Source of the DNA: Galbula dea
Taxonomy: Eukaryota; Chordata; Aves; Piciformes; Galbulidae
Reading direction: 5' to 3'
Assembly: GCA_013399015.1 (NCBI GenBank)
Contig: VWZX01005783.1
Span: 249,555-313,554 of the forward strand
DNA: 64,000 nucleotides
In this document: positions 1 through 12,500 of the stretch, piece after piece
Numbering within the stretch: the stretch's first letter is position 1
Layout of the letters: every line of letters starts with the position of its first letter
Translations under genes and position numbers: made by a program
Notes under the pieces: generated by a model
What the model was told of the DNA's origin: nothing
Databases searched by the model: none
What the model saw: the letters and a program-made list of their open reading frames with translations, nothing else

Positions 1-390
1 ACATGGCCCAGCTCAGCTCTGAGGATGCTGCCACCAGCCCTGACAGTGCTGGGGGGCAGCTTCACTCACAACACTCCAGCTTGATCCAAAGCCCAGATGG
101 GTCTTAAAAAATGCATGCCTTAAAATCCAACTGTGTTACTGCTGTTGCACTTGGGAATCCCTGAAGCACTTCTCTACCCCAAAGGGCACTGAAACCCTCA
201 ACATTTCAAAATCCATTAAGGATTTGGGAGCAAAACTCCCTATCCACCACTTACAGGTCCTCCTCCCCTCCCTGTTTTCCAAGCTGTTTATTTTTACACA
301 GAAAGTAATTGGCCAAGCTGGAACCTACACAAGGCAAATTGTGCCAGAGGCAGTTTTAGTTGACAGCCTGAAGTTAAGCCTGATGCTTAC

Positions 391-543
391 AAAAATGTGA
401 TCCAGCTGAGCACGGCCGGGGGTCTTGGTGATGAAGTTGATCACTTTGCCCAGGTAACGCATGTTGATGCCCCTCTGGTGCATGGCCTCTGCTAAGGTAG
501 CTCCATCCATCGGGAGCACTGTGTGATCCAGGCAGTCTTTGAC
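391..543 (-). CDS. CLUH: CLUH exon 14 (last in window)
   Basis: Encodes [20 protein letters not shown] and [14 protein letters not shown] through LDHIF, then a GTAAGC donor at 385-390. The remaining exons, including the TPR repeats and stop, lie left of position 1. Positions 1-384 are intron in which I see nothing else. Confidence 0.95.
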
Positions 544-3500
544 CTGCAGGGTATGTACAAACTCCAGTTACTGAGAGCAAATATGAAGGAAATAAGATAA
601 ACTTGTAAAAAAAAATTAAAAAGCAAAAAGTTAACTGAGGAGGGAAAAAGGCATTGCCTGACAGAGAAGGCAATTTCCTAGTGGGCAGGAGGAACACTTG
701 CAGACAGCCCAAAGCAGTTGGCAAAAGCTTTTTGCCACTTGGTACTATTGTTACTCTGCTGTCACAGGGGAGAACGAGCAGCACTACGTGCTCCCAACTA
801 GCACTGAGAAAGTGAGATGCAGAGAGGTCAACTGTCCCAGTGACAGTTCAGGCTTCATCCAATTCCCTGTGCAAAACACAGAGGCACGGACCCCATGGAG
901 TAGTGCAGAGGACTGCAACCAAGTGCTGAGTATGCAGTGTGTCGAGAGGCCCGAGGAGAGCAGTGGAGGCAGTGACAGTGTTCAGCACATCTCAGTGTAC
1001 CACTGCTAGCCCGAGGCCACACAGGAACTCAGCAGAGCAGGGACTCAGAGGCCTCCTGTGGCTCAGGAACTGCTTTCCCTTTGGCATGGCTGATGTAACC
1101 AGTGCTTGTGGCTAACCCTTCTTTAAGGGCCTCACAGCCACTAACTAAAAGCTTTTCCAATTAGCAGACTACACGGAGTTGCACGCAGTTGGCCGATAAG
1201 AGGGAATGGCACTTGCATTTTAGCTGTGCTGCAGTGCTGATAAAGTCATTTGATTCACGTCACAGAGCAACAGCAGTTCCTCTCTGATACAGAGTAAGGA
1301 GGACTGTGGGCTCACAGCAGCTGGCCTGCACCCTGTACTCACATATGCTTGTGCAGCATTTTGGGTTTATACACTGGTGTGTCAACTATCTCGTAAAACA
1401 GCAGTCACCAAGCCCTTTTCTGATTCACTCCCCCTCCTTTTCCATTTAAAGACTTAACAGCTGGCTTTAAAGGTTATGCTGACCACAAAACCAGTGGATT
1501 TAGAGTTCAGAAGGAACAACGTAAGAGCAACAACTCCTAAACTGCTTGGAGTGGAGATCATCACCCCTCCTCTCTCAGTTACAGTGCCTGCTGTAAGATA
1601 TGCATTAGTCAATTTAGAGAGCATCTTGAGAAGGCAAAAGCTGACATTTATCATCTAGCCAGGTGCATGGGTAAGCATCCAGAAAGAGCTACAGAGGGAG
1701 TTTTTACAATAGATCTCAGTAAGAACAATTTCCCAGTTCACTCCAAATTATTAGTCAGCAATTGAGTCACAATCAGAGTCAGATAATGCAGCAAGTTGTG
1801 CAGGACGCCCAGGGCTAGGGAGGGTGACTTATGTGGTCTTTCTTGTCCCAAACTCTTAGCAATAGCTGTTAATTACCAGTGCCAAAAATCCTCTCTTGAA
1901 TTGAGGTGGGAAAATTGTGCCATCATGTTAGATGGGAAATTAAAAACCCCTCTTGTGCTTGCCCCAGAGGTGTGTGTGCTGTTCACTGCGCTTCCCACCG
2001 GCGCCATGCCATGGCTGCCAGCAGAGCTCAGCACTCACTCAGGAGGTGAAGCTGCTGTGCCACTGGGCCAGGGCTTGCTCAAAGTGGACACGCTCGAGGC
2101 AAGCCCTCAGAGGGGATGTTACTGCTGGTCCTCAGTTCCTTACCAAACCTGGGATCTGGCATGAGAGCAAGAATGCAGCAGCATCCTTCAGCAACTGCTT
2201 CTGATCCTGCACCTCCTCTTTGCTAGACTCAGGAAAACGAACACCTAGGAGAGTAAAGAGAAAAACATAAACCACATCAACTGAAGAAGAAAGAACTCAT
2301 ACACAGAAAGGATGTAGTAAGAGTAGGTAAAAAGTTAAAGTGATTCTGCCTCCCTGGAATTAAAGGCACTTCTTCAAAAACTCCTCTACTTTACATGTTT
2401 CAACAAAAGGAGCATTAACTACTCTGCCTGGTTAGCAGCTGTGCTGCTCTTGCCCACTCAATTCCTCTTTAACACAGCTTTTCAAAGCCCAAGTTCTGCT
2501 TTTTGTCTGGTCCTTTGCAAAGTGCTCTGTATGCTTCCAGTACAAGTCAACTGGCTAGACTGGAGCGGGAATGTTTCATCAGAGGGACCAGTAAATACCT
2601 CCAGTGCTAGAAACTCAGAGCCTTTTGCTTTCACACACCAACATTAAAATTAGGTTTTAAGTCCTAGCTGTAAAGTCAAGTGCCAAAGCACTAACCCTTA
2701 CCAGCCTTAGAAGGTGTTTGGGCATTTCAACACACATGCTCCTTCTGGCACATTTATTCCAAGCTAAATCCAACTATCAGGCCATTCCCCTGACATTTGC
2801 ACGTGTGTAGCCTTGGCATTCATCCCCAAAAAACACTCTGGTAGCTGCTTCTGTATTTACAACTAAAAAATACTGACTCCAGCCATGGAAAGGTACACAG
2901 GACACCTGTGACTGCCTTTGAAAGGGCACTGAGCCCTGCCTGCCATCACGTTACTGCAACAAACCCTGCCCTTCACTGAGGATCCAACAGCAGTCATTCA
3001 ACTACAACTGTTGTTTTTTGTATAAACTACTTACTACCTTCAGATCAAATCAATTTTTTTCCCCTCCCTCAGATCAAATCAATTTTTTCCCCCTCCCTCT
3101 GCTTATTTTCATGTGGTCTAGCAGCTGGGATGCTGGAGAATCACAAGAAGATTCTTGGCAGCAATCTGCAGACCTCCCTGAGCGTAGCGGTGGGAGACAG
3201 CTTCCTGCCTGCAGTTGGTAGTTGGAGCATTGCAATCAATTACACTTCTTTCTCTTTTCTGTATCCTTTTGCTTCATGAAGAATCCTGTACCATGCCCAG
3301 CCAGCCAAAAGCCAGCAGTATTTTTGGCTACAGAACACCATTTTTTGTCTGTAGCTGGCTGGACACAGCGATGCTCTGAAGGGGAAGGAAAACCAGCTCC
3401 TTCTACACATACCTGGTGAGAAAATATCTGGGTTAAACCGAATGTCAAATGATGTGTCACTAATGGAGCCTACAGCCTTGCAAGCATTTCGAATCACTTC

Positions 3501-6500
3501 TCTGCTTTTGGGATCCACTGGAGCAGGAAGAGAAAGAGAACACAAATGAACGTGGCTTTCAGAAAAAGACAAGCCTAGCTATTACATGAAGATAAAACTC
3601 ATTACTAAAAGCAGCAGCAATCCCCAGAGGTGCCTGCACATCCCACGCTGCCCAGCCCTAGCAGCACCCACTCCCCTCCACCTCACAGAGCCTCTTGCAG
3701 CCCAGCCCCAGCTGGTGACCCCAGAGGGCAGCCTGCTAGCCAGGCAGAGCTGATGGGCTTGCTGCCTTCAGAGACGCTCACCCACCTCCCCAGTCAGCCC
3801 CCAGGGTGATTGATTCGTTAGCGTGTGAGCGGCTTCAGGCAAAGAGCAACAACGATATTGATAGAAGCAGCTAATGCTTGTCCTGTTTAATAACAAGAAC
3901 CACTCTGAGCACCACCAGTCTGGCACTGCTCCCCCAGTGACAGCCCACCAGCTGGGGCAGGTGAGGCCTGGGCAGCTGCAGATGCCAAGGATGAAATACC
4001 TGTTCCATCATCAGATGCCATGGTCTCAGCAAGCTCTTTCACCTGATCAAGCCCAGTCACGTTATCATCTATTTTACTGTCCTCTGACTCAGACTTCTCG
4101 TTGACTGCAGTGCCATTCTCCGGAGAGGAGCCATTTTCCAGCGCTCCTGAGCTCTCCTGCTTGTTGGCTTTCTGCTGCATCAGCTGCAGTGCAGCCAGCT
4201 TCATGAATAACAGATACCTACAGTAAAGAAAAGGAGGAATTCAGCACACTGGAGAAGCCAGGAGGATCAAGCACTGCTCTGTGAAGAAAAACCTCACAAA
4301 GTTAGCATTATAGACCACAGTTTCCCTGTGGAAAGGCAACATGTGCACCCTCTTCCCATGAGCTTTCTAAAAATCAAAGGAGTGCATATTACTTTATCAG
4401 AAGAAGCATAAAAAAAGTGGTTTTTCATTACCCATCACAATGGGAAACTAATCTCCTTGCAGTGGTTACAAATTGCTTTCCACACACATCAGCAGGCAGC
4501 TCAGGCAGACTCTCGCTGTCAGATGCATAGGACTAGTCAAACACAAACCAGCAGCAATTCTGCCAGGAGACCTCAGCAGAGAAAGGGCTAAGCTCTGCTA
4601 GACAAGGAGCAGCAGCAGCAGCACCCTAGAGCCACGGTCCTGCAGGCTGCTGGTCTGAAAGCTCTCTCAGGGAGCAGCAAAGCCTGCCTGCAGGCATGTG
4701 GCAGAACTGGGAAGGGCACTGCCTGCAGAACTGGTTGCTCAGCTGGCAGGGCTCCTCCGTCAGCAACAGGAGGGCTTGTCTTCCCAGCAAGCAAAGTACA
4801 GCCCCTGACCATCTGTGAGAGAAGAGCACCTGCAGCCCTTCCCATTGGAAACTGGAGTGTTAACATCACCAGCACCCTGCAGCCACACCACATGACTTGG
4901 ACTTGTCTTGCTCCCAGAGCTCCTGCTTCCTTGCCTGCACTGAGGAAGCCCCAACACCAACACATCCCACCACAAAAGTGCCTACAGCAGTCCCTATAGG
5001 TAACTTTTTTCAGCTTCTAGCAAAAAAACCATAGCATTCAAGACATCTGGAGAGCCTTAAAAAGAATCATAAGTCCTTCCCATTTCCTAGCCACCAGGTG
5101 CACAGGGTATCTGCAGAGAAAGAACAACTAGATGCTTGCACAGGAAAAAAACCCCAAACCAGCTCTGGAGACTAAAAAGTAAATGACCTTTTCTCCTGAC
5201 TCGCTGTAACCCTGTCAGAATCTGTACTGTTTTCACCTCTCATGAATTATGCTTCTGTAACTAACTGCAGCTATTTAACTGCATAGCTTCTGGGAATTCT
5301 GCTGCGGTGTCCCTGGGACAACACAGTGTGGGCTGCCTTGGCCCATCACCAGAGGAAGGGGGATCTTAGCTCACCTGTGTTCTACAAAGGCATCAACAAG
5401 TTCTTGCCGGAGACAGCAGAGCTTGTGTCTGTGATGCTTGGGGAACCCCATTTTCTTACATTCCTCTGGCATCTCCTCCCCATCAACAGGCAGGAAGTTT
5501 AGATCTGGAGGGAAGGTGCGGAGCAGGTCCAGGATGTAGTGACGCCCGTCATTGCCAATAATGCCTTTGCACTCCACTGAGGAGCACAGCTCCACCTCCT
5601 CATTCTTGTCATTGAGGACTTTGTGCTTCTGGATCTTAAGTGGCCTGCTGGTCTTCTCCAGCAGCTCCAGATACTTGGGATGTGAGACAACTGTCTTGCC
5701 AAAGTCTATTGACCCATAGATGACACTCTGCTCCTGCTCCCGTTCCAAGATGCCAGGAATGATAGACTGAGCTGTCACCCTGTAACCTCTGTAATCCACC
5801 ACCACGGTCCCCAGCGTGTACAGCCCTTCTACATCCACAGCATTATAGGTCCGCACACCATTGAGATCATTGGTAGGAGCTACGTAAGCAGCAACATCTC
5901 CGCCAAAGTCCTTGTAGTGGTCACGGACATCAAAGCCCAGGCTGAAGAAAATGTTGTTCCAGATGAACATCTGCATCTTGGTCTCTTCACTGGGGTTGAT
6001 GGCCATGACGTTGCCATCAATGACAGCCATAGCACCTCTTGTTGCTGCTGCAGTGAAGTCGCTGTGAACCTGGAGACAGGTGGAGAGAGAGTTGGGTAAG
6101 GAAAAGCGCTGCCACGCTTCCAGCACCTCGCTCTCAAAGCTCCCTGCAAATTTCTCCTCCTGACAGGCTTCCACCAGCAGGCAGGCAAGTCAGCTGGCTT
6201 TTACTTTTGCAAGCATGGCTAGTGGCTTGAGATACAAGCTCCAGGAGTCAGAACATTAGGGATAAGCATGGCAGAGAGTCATGAGCTCTCTGCAGAGGAA
6301 GGCTTAGGTGTAAGTGTGCTGCCTGCCCTCCTGTTCCTCCCACCCACTTAAGGACTGGATCAGACATAGCAGAGGACTAGGAGGTAGCTGCCTGAAGGTC
6401 AAGAAGCACAATTCTTCACCATGGGGCTGGGAGCAGAAGGCAGATGTGTGAGAGAGAACAAGACTCTTTTAAATTACAAGCAGGAATCCTCTGAAGTTTC

Positions 6501-9500
6501 TGAAAGGCAGCCCAGGTGAAGTGCGCAGGTGTGACAGGGGCAGCAGAGAGGGGACTGTGTGAGGGGCTGCCTGCACATCCCACAGTTACCTTGAAAATGG
6601 CTCGTTCTCTCAGCAGCCTCTCAGGTAGGTTCTTGCGTGGCAGCTCTCGTGTGGTCTGCAGCTCCTCGTTCCAGTCTCTGGTCTGAAAGAGTCAAAGCCT
6701 TGTGGGACACAATGCATTGTGCAGGAAGGGGCTGGCAAGTCCCTCCTTTACGAGGCATTTTGTGAAAGAAAGGAGGGGAAGGGGCAAGAATTGAAGCTGC
6801 CATGGAGTTGAGAGGAAGTGAATTAGCAGCAGGAATGAGCACTCCTTGTGAATGGACTTTATTCAGTTTGGGACAGATCTTACATTAGCCCAGCTTAGAT
6901 GGCAGAGTTTAACTGAAAGAGTGGCTTGCTGGGTCATGGGATTTATCAACATCTGAGCAAAAGTTGCTCCTCTCAGACCTGTATGTGCTCAGGGAGTTGC
7001 AGCCTGAGCAGCACAGCCCCATCAATGAAGGGCACCATCAAGAACAAGGACTCCCACAAGTTTTCCCTTGATAAGCAAAACCCTTCCACAAATACCAAGT
7101 CTCCTTGCTAAGAGCAGACCAGCAAAGCTGGCAACAAACTCTTGCCAGCTTTCTCAGGCAAAACAGGACCAATACCTGTCCAGGTATGTGCTCTTCATAG
7201 CCCAATCTAGACGTGTAAGCATCTTCTGCCCGGACACAGTCCATGGAATGCTCTGCCTGTGGAGCCGTCCAGCTGTACACTTGGAAAGGAGTGGCTATCC
7301 TTTCAAAGGGGTGCCTCTGAACCCTGGTTTGGGAGTGAAAACAATTAAGACATTATTTCAATTCCAAGACCATTTTCCCTCTGCTGCAACATCAGCTTCT
7401 GACAAACAACAGAACAAGACTAGGCCTCAGGAGCAGCACAAAGGGCTTTCCTTTAACAAGAACTGTACCCTATAATGACTGACTGTCATGGGCAGCATCT
7501 CTCAACAGCAGTTTGCAGAATTACCTGGGCTCTTTCCACTCCCCTATCCTCAGTCTTCTCCTCAGTGGTATCACCAGAGATCACCACCACCCTCTGCACT
7601 TGGAGGTGGAGGATGCCCAGTCCCAGCTAGCCACCTCCCAGACTGGCCCTCAGCTCTCACACCAGTCCATAGAGGTTATAAAACCACCCACAGCACACAT
7701 CCACTGATGAAGTGAAAAAGCAAGCTTCACCGAACAGCCTCTTGTATAATCTGTTTGCTCTCAGCAGGCACTGGAGTCTCATCTGTATTTACTTCTGGAC
7801 CAAGGAGCAATACAATATAATCATTTTTAAATGGCCAGATAGTCACAGTGGTGGCTGGAAGCCACTGCTAATTTCCAGCCCTTGTCTAGTGTCACTTTCA
7901 TCTTCTTAATGAGAGCAGAAGCAGAGCTCCTGAAAGCCACACAATGTGCCTGTCAATTCGCACCCTGCTGAGCCAAGGCAGTTCATTAAGTGGACTCTAA
8001 AGAATGACAGACTTTTGCACAGGACCCACTGTCCTGGAGCAAAATAAATGGTCCCTGCAGCAAGGACAGGAGAATAGAACAGTATGTTACTGTGGGTTTT
8101 ATTATGATTATTATTATTGTAGGAGTTAGAGGAAATTAGACTAAATGAACATGAACAGACATGTTTAAAATAATTGCTCTCTCTCCAGCAAAGCCCTCCT
8201 GTTACTTTCCCTGATATTTCATGTTTCAATCTTTTCTGGATTCAAGGGAGCTCCTACTGAGCAGGTTACCAGCCCCACGTGGCCAGGCTTCATGTTAACT
8301 CTTTTGCTGCCTAGCCAGCCAGGAAGCCATCAAGTCTCCCAGGAGGCATGTAGCCAACATGGAGACTCAGCAAGCAGACCCACATCTCAGGAGCTGGTCT
8401 GTGCATCTGCAGCTTCCCTCATAAGAGCACTGCAGACCATCTCTGGGCTTTCTCAAATTACCCTAGGTACTCAGTTTCTCAGCAAGGACAGTGAGTGCTG
8501 GATCCCAGGTTACCCCCATGGCAATGGAAAGCTGTTGTCCACCCTCTGCTTTAGGCAGAACTGAAATCTGTAAATCTACCTGCTGTAAGCAGGAGTCACC
8601 TGGGAGCTACAGCCCAGAGAAACCATCCAGAAGACAAGGACTGGGACTCTGGGTTTCCACCAGCCTGTTACTGCCATGCTGACAAGTCAGATCAGCTCTG
8701 ACAGCTCCATGCAAGGGACAGCCAGTCACATCGGGGTGCTGCCATGACCTTCAGTCAGGTGTTCTGTGCCTCTCAGTGTAGGCTCACCCGTCCCAGCCAC
8801 CACACTGCTACCTGAGCTCAGAGGAAGCACTGCAACCCTTGCTGTATCAGTGGCACTCAGTTCCCACAGAAGCAGCAGACCTGAGACTCACCAGGCAACA
8901 TCACAACAGACTAGTCAAGGAAACTAGAGATGAAAAAGTGCTCCTACCGTTTTTTCTGCAGAGCAGAGAAGTTTTTTTTGAAGGTAGGGCTGATCTGGTT
9001 AAGTAGTTCCACCAAGGAATGACTGAGAAAACTGGGGTTTGCAGGTTTGGGATTGAAGTTGTATGCAGTAGACCTGCAAGACAAAAAGGAAACAAAGTCA
9101 GAAGCCATTGCCACACTTGAGGCTTCCCAGACCCTAAGGACATGGTAAGTGAATACAAGCCTTCTGTGTCCACATTTCACAGCAAAACAGACCCCATGGA
9201 AGATGGCCAGGTGGGCTGCAAGGGCCCTCTCTAGTGTCTCCACACAGTAACAGGCCCAGATGGATTGCACAGCAAATCTGATTTAGACCCTTTCTTCAGC
9301 CACCACCAGGTTCAAGAAAGGCTTGTAGTTTCCTAGCTGGGAAGGATTGATTTCAGAGAGCTTCCCAAACACAGCAAAATGGCCCTTGCTGAACTGACAA
9401 CCCAACAGCAATAGCACCAACTGAATCAGACAGTCAATGCACAGACCTGCCAGGAGCACTCTGACACATCCCCCTCTCCAGGTCACCTTTTACCAGACTC

Positions 9501-12500
9501 AAAAAGGCAACTTGTTTCATGTTCATTGTGCATCTTGGCCTCCTAAGGCCTGCACTCAGATCTATGCCCTTAGACTGGTTACTTTTAACACTTATTTTTA
9601 CAGCTCTGGGGGGAAACAGTGGAATACAAATGATTTCTTCCAGGAGCCAGTTTAACACAGAGCACTTCCACTGCATAATGAGACAGAAGGTGGAAATGTG
9701 CTTGAATTTTACCATCTATACTTTAAGCTCTCAGGGCAGCTTCATTCCCCTGTGAATTATAACCTTGTATCTCAAACATGCCCTTACGGTTGCCCATGCA
9801 ATTATCTGGATTGCAGGATTGAGGTTACCCAGAGACGTTTCTGAGCTGATAGCTGCTCAGGTACAGCAGGGTTTGTGGCTCTGAAGCTGTCTCCTGTCCA
9901 CCATCAACAGGTCTCTGTTACAGGCTTGGGCTGGATGGGCCCTGCCCCTCCCTCAATACAGCCACAGGCACAAACAGACACATGAACAGTCTCTCAGTCA
10001 CTGTTTAAAAATAATAACTGAAAGAAAAATTATTCAAATCTGTGCCCAGCTCAGGAAGTTCTGACAGGCTCTGCTTTTGCTTTAGGGCAAAGTGAGATAG
10101 CTGCAATGGTCAGGAAGGAATTCCCTCCCAACTCAAAATGCTCTAATTAGCTGATGACATTATGGAATGTTTAAGTTTCCCCTAAAGCACCAGGCATTCA
10201 TCCATTGTGGAGAAATGGTATCAGGCATAACTGAACAGCCCAATCCAGTATAGCAACTCCTACAAACCCGAGTGAGCAGCCAATGAAAACAGGCTATTTT
10301 ACACCAACACCAACAAACCAACCAAACAAAAAACCCCCAGCAATTGCTTATTTGGGGGTTCTTTTCCAGCTGGCTATCACAAGTTCCCTGCTGTAGGGCA
10401 GGAGAGGAAGAACCTTAGTTACTCACTGATTCAAGTAAAAGCCTCGCGTGGAGGCAGTGATACTGACGTGCCGATCCTCTACCGTGATGACATACAAGTA
10501 CATCAGGTCCCCGTGCATCTTCCGGTTACCGGGAGGAGGGTTCCAGCCACTCATTGTCAATACTTTCAGGCACTGCAAAGGCTACAGAGGAACACAACAG
10601 AGGCAACTCCATCAGCAGGAATTAATTCCCTTGAGTTACAGAGCCATTTGATGTTCATGCCAGATTCCTTTTACCTGCCCCTCACTTGGCTCCAGAACTA
10701 GAGCTGAAAACAGATCCTGGTCTCACCAGCACAGCCTTCCTCCAGCTGTTTGCAGTGCACTGATTTGCCTCAGTTTGCTGCCCTTAACCCCGTAAGAAAC
10801 AGGTAAAAACAGACAACCTGGGCCTTTGGGCTGCACGAGGCATGGATTTCTTGCTGTACTGGTTTTCAAATGGCAGCTTCTATACCAGAATCCACGTGGG
10901 ATGGTATGGGAAAGCCAAGGGTAATCTGTAGTGGTCTGCAGATCCTGTCCCCAGGGCTCTGCAGAGAAGTGCATCTTTCCCTTCCCTGCCACCCCTCCCA
11001 ACAAGACTGGCCATCTGACACTCTGCAGATGTCCAGAGTCAGTGTCCAGTGTTTTGCACACAAGCTCTTGGACTTTGCTCTTTTGGCTAAGCAGTGCTAT
11101 TCCAGCACTCATTAAGCATCAAGCAGAGCAAATCCCAAAGTCCACTTCAGTGCAGCTTCCAATCCCTGAACACCACTTTGCTGCAAGGAACGTGCTGATA
11201 GCTGTTTTAATGACACAGGAGAACTCTACCTTCCAGTCTCTGTTCTGGGGCTGAAGGGCACACAGGGGTCTCTCTTTGCTACCTGGCAGGATATGTTCAG
11301 GAGGGGTGCAGTCAATTTGTTCCATTTCAGTACCTTTCTTCTTCCGTTTTCCACTGTCTAGAATGGATAGAGAGAGAAAGTCAGTGCTGAAAAAGGCTGC
11401 ATTCCCTCCTGCAGTTATTATTTGAGAAGGAATGCAGAAGTGCTTCAAGTGTTTCTCTGCACCCCTGAATGATGTGGGACAGCTGACTGTTACGGTGTGT
11501 TTTAACAAAGCAAGGAGGCAGGGGAATGAAAACACCGCCCCCACCAGAGAAGCCTTTTTGCCTCCTACCTCCCAGGTCACCTTCAGTGAAGACACTCAGG
11601 AAGGACAATGAGTTACAGTCCACACCATTGAAAGCATCTGATGGGTCAAGACTCTTCAGAAGGTCCCGAATGTGACGCACATGTATCCTGGCTTCTCGCA
11701 CTGTGTATGGCTCTGATGAGCAAAAAGGGAGGAAAGAAACTGCAATTACACAGTTACTCCTTTGACACACAGGTCTCAAAAAGGAACCACAGGAAAGGGC
11801 TGCCAGGTGGCCAAAACCACTCCCTGTGAAAACCCTCACTCCTTCCCTCCCACAGTCTGAAGGAACTTGCCTTCCACCACTTTCAGCAGCGAGCCCTCCT
11901 GCAGCCCTTCAATAGTTTTCAGCTCAGCAAAGTTATCCAGGACGTTGCCATCCAGCTGCAGAGAGAAGCAAGTCCGATGGCAGGTATCCTCACGGTCCAT
12001 CAGAACTTGGTGGATCTCTTGCACCATCTCTTGAGGAGAGACCTTAAGAAGGGAAGAACCCAGACAGTTATTCTCAGTCCTCACATGCGTTCTTGCCAAA
12101 TTTTGTTCCTCTGCTGCAGAATCAAATACCTTCTGCACCTTTCTAGGCTCAGAAAGGCAGAGTCCAGCTCTCCCTCCCAGGAAGATCACTGCTGGGAGGG
12201 CACTGACACCTCTGGCTGAGTCAGCCAACCTAGTTCCATCCCACAGGGCTTAACACCTGGAGGTGTCAAAGCCTGGTGCTGTGCCGAGCACTTGCCATGC
12301 AATAGAGGGGGCAGATAGGGCACTGAAGGACTAGAAGGTGGGGAGGAAACCAGGGGCTCTTCCCTTACCCATTCACACTGCACATTCGTGGTAAGGCTTT
12401 GAACAACGCATGTGTAGAACAGACCATTTCCTCCCCTTGATCTGCCACAGTACCCGCAGCATGGTGTGGGCATGTCTGTGCCAGGGCCATACCCTCAGGG

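Larger units (their letters stand above)
544..5374 (-). other. CLUH introns 10-13
   Basis: Intervening sequence between exons 10 and 14. The only structure I noted is a direct tandem duplication of about 28 bp at 3042-3100 (AGATCAAATCAATTTTTT followed by a C-rich tract, twice). I see no other gene here. Confidence 0.85.
6683..10426 (-). other. CLUH introns 6-8
   Basis: Intervening sequence around exons 7 and 8. It contains a short TTA-rich simple tract near 8098-8122. No additional exon is supported. Confidence 0.8.

Noticed and set aside
3518..3998. Read-through of CLUH exons 11 and 12 beyond their donors
   Set aside because: Continuous frames extend past the GTATTT and GTATGT donors, but the added residues do not match CLUH and the spliced phases fit.
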